NCBI RefSeq assembly: GCF_001718795.1
Contig: NZ_CP013435.1
Location: 2,542,001-2,606,000 of the forward strand
DNA: 64,000 bases
Reading direction: 5' to 3'
Source: Burkholderia latens
GTDB lineage: Bacteria; Pseudomonadota; Gammaproteobacteria; Burkholderiales; Burkholderiaceae
Under the pieces are notes generated by a model, which worked only from the letters and a program-made list of their open reading frames with translations, made no database searches and was not told the origin of the DNA. Shown piece by piece: positions 63,227 through 64,000 of the stretch; the first letter of the stretch is position 1; the number at the start of each line of letters is the position of its first letter. Made by a program: the position numbers and the translations under genes.

Positions 63227-64000
63227 CAGTGCACCCCTGCGCCGAGATATGCCTCAATCACCTTCGGATTCTTCTGCACGTCCTGCGGCAGACCCTCGGC
63301 GATCACCTTGCCGTAATCGAGCACCGTCATCCGGTTGCACAATCCCATCACGAGCTTCACGTCGTGCTCGATCAGCAGAATCGTGCGGCCGTCCGAGCGG
63401 ATCTTGTCGAGCAGGCGCGTGAGTTCGACCTTCTCGGTCGCGTTCATCCCGGCCGCCGGCTCGTCGAGCGCGAGCAGCTTCGGGTCGGTCGCGAGCGCGC
63501 GCGCGATTTCCAGGCGACGCTGGTGGCCGTACGACAGGTTGCGCGACGTGTAGTCCGCGTATTGCAACACGCCGACGTATTCGAGCAGCTCGATCGCGCG
63601 CTCCTTGATCTCGCGCTCTTCCTGGCGTTCGGCCGGCGTCTGGAACACCGCGCCGAGCAGCCCGTGCTTGGTGCGCACGTGGCGGCCCACCATCACGTTC
63701 TCCAGCGCCGTCATCCCGCCGAACAGGCGAATGTTCTGGAACGTGCGCGCGATGCCGGCCTTCGCGACCTGGTGCACCGCCGTCGGCGTGTAATTCTCGC
63801 CGTCCAGCTTGAAGTCGCCGGAGTCCGGCGTGTAGAGGCCCGTGATCACGTTGAAGAACGTGGTCTTGCCCGCGCCGTTCGGGCCGATCAGCCCATAGAT
63901 CTCGCCTTCCTTGATCTGCAGGCCGACATCGGACAGCGCCTGCAGCCCGCCGAAGCGCTTGTTCACGCCCGTGACGGACAGTCGGATTTGCTTGTCGCTC
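63226..64000 (-). CDS. livG: High-affinity branched-chain amino acid ABC transporter ATP-binding protein LivG, 5' end cut
   Basis: Second Liv ATPase, at least 258 codons visible. GPNGAGKTTFFNVITG is Walker A, followed by TPDSGDFKLDGENYTPTAVHQVAKAGIARTFQNIRLF, signature LSYGHQRRLEIARALA, Walker B LLALDEPAAGMN and H-loop EHD. At the window edge SDKQIRLSVTG precedes the conserved VNKRFGG, and the final base fits the G of an ATG, so only the start codon is probably missing. Together with livF it forms a liv operon that continues beyond the window. Confidence 0.94.
   Translation of the reverse strand, partial: SDKQIRLSVTGVNKRFGGLQALSDVGLQIKEGEIYGLIGPNGAGKTTFFNVITGLYTPDSGDFKLDGENYTPTAVHQVAKAGIARTFQNIRLFGGMTALENVMVGRHVRTKHGLLGAVFQTPAERQEEREIKERAIELLEYVGVLQYADYTSRNLSYGHQRRLEIARALATDPKLLALDEPAAGMNATEKVELTRLLDKIRSDGRTILLIEHDVKLVMGLCNRMTVLDYGKVIAEGLPQDVQKNPKVIEAYLGAGVH

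Overview
The window is a GC-rich, gene-dense stretch of a Gram-negative betaproteobacterial chromosome. Burkholderia, and probably the Burkholderia cepacia complex, is the best guess. This rests on overall codon and GC usage, on the gene order metG / tamA-tamB / DUF3460-scpA / panC-panD / zapB-zapA-6S RNA-EVE, and on family assignments made by eye; no database search was run. Most of the window is core metabolism. I see no prophage, transposase, integrase or CRISPR array.

Layout. 1-8.8 kb: an LprI-like lysozyme-inhibitor protein (partial), an Orn/Lys/Arg decarboxylase, dcd, a degenerate SodC-like lipoprotein, apbC (Mrp) and, on the other strand, an OmpA-type lipoprotein and metG. 8.9-15 kb: tamB-tamA, an outer-membrane assembly module. 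15.1-19.4 kb: DUF3460, scpA, panC, panD, an orphan ParA, a DoxX membrane protein and a 45-residue secreted peptide. 19.4-29.6 kb: a cobalamin block made of two operons that converge. The plus operon is cobU-cbiB-cobD-btuF, with cobQ divergent from it. The minus operon is B12 riboswitch-(broken btuB)-btuC-btuD-cobT-cobS-cobC. Together they encode corrinoid uptake, aminopropanol attachment and nucleotide-loop assembly; corrin-ring genes are absent from the window.

29.7-32.2 kb: zapB-like, zapA, 6S RNA, an EVE-domain protein and a SIMPL-domain protein. 32.3-36.5 kb: lgt, a LysR regulator divergent from ilvD, and a small cytochrome c. 36.6-41.7 kb: a DUF2486 protein, holC and pepA on the minus strand, and lptF-lptG (LPS export) on the plus strand. 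41.7-49.6 kb: a short CbiX chelatase converging on an assimilatory sulfate reduction cluster (cysI, DUF934, cysH, cysD, cysN, cobA), with a CysB-type regulator divergent from cysI. 49.7-51 kb: a Leu/Ile/Val-type binding protein and tRNA-Leu(CAA).

51.2-56.2 kb has a more accessory character: two LysR regulators, three short-chain dehydrogenases and a remnant of an alpha/beta hydrolase. 56.4-64 kb returns to core genes: rsuA, a small membrane protein, a YeeZ-like epimerase, a 2Fe-2S flavoprotein reductase, an ArgD-like aminotransferase behind a possible arginine-rich leader and terminator, a GNAT acetyltransferase, a DUF2278 protein, livF and the 3' part of livG.

The most noteworthy observations are a well-formed cobalamin riboswitch that now leads into a collapsed btuB, a SodC-like lipoprotein that has lost most metal ligands, a DUF2486 protein with a duplicated short motif next to holC, a possible attenuator in front of the aminotransferase, and a single-domain chelatase beside the siroheme-dependent sulfite reductase genes.
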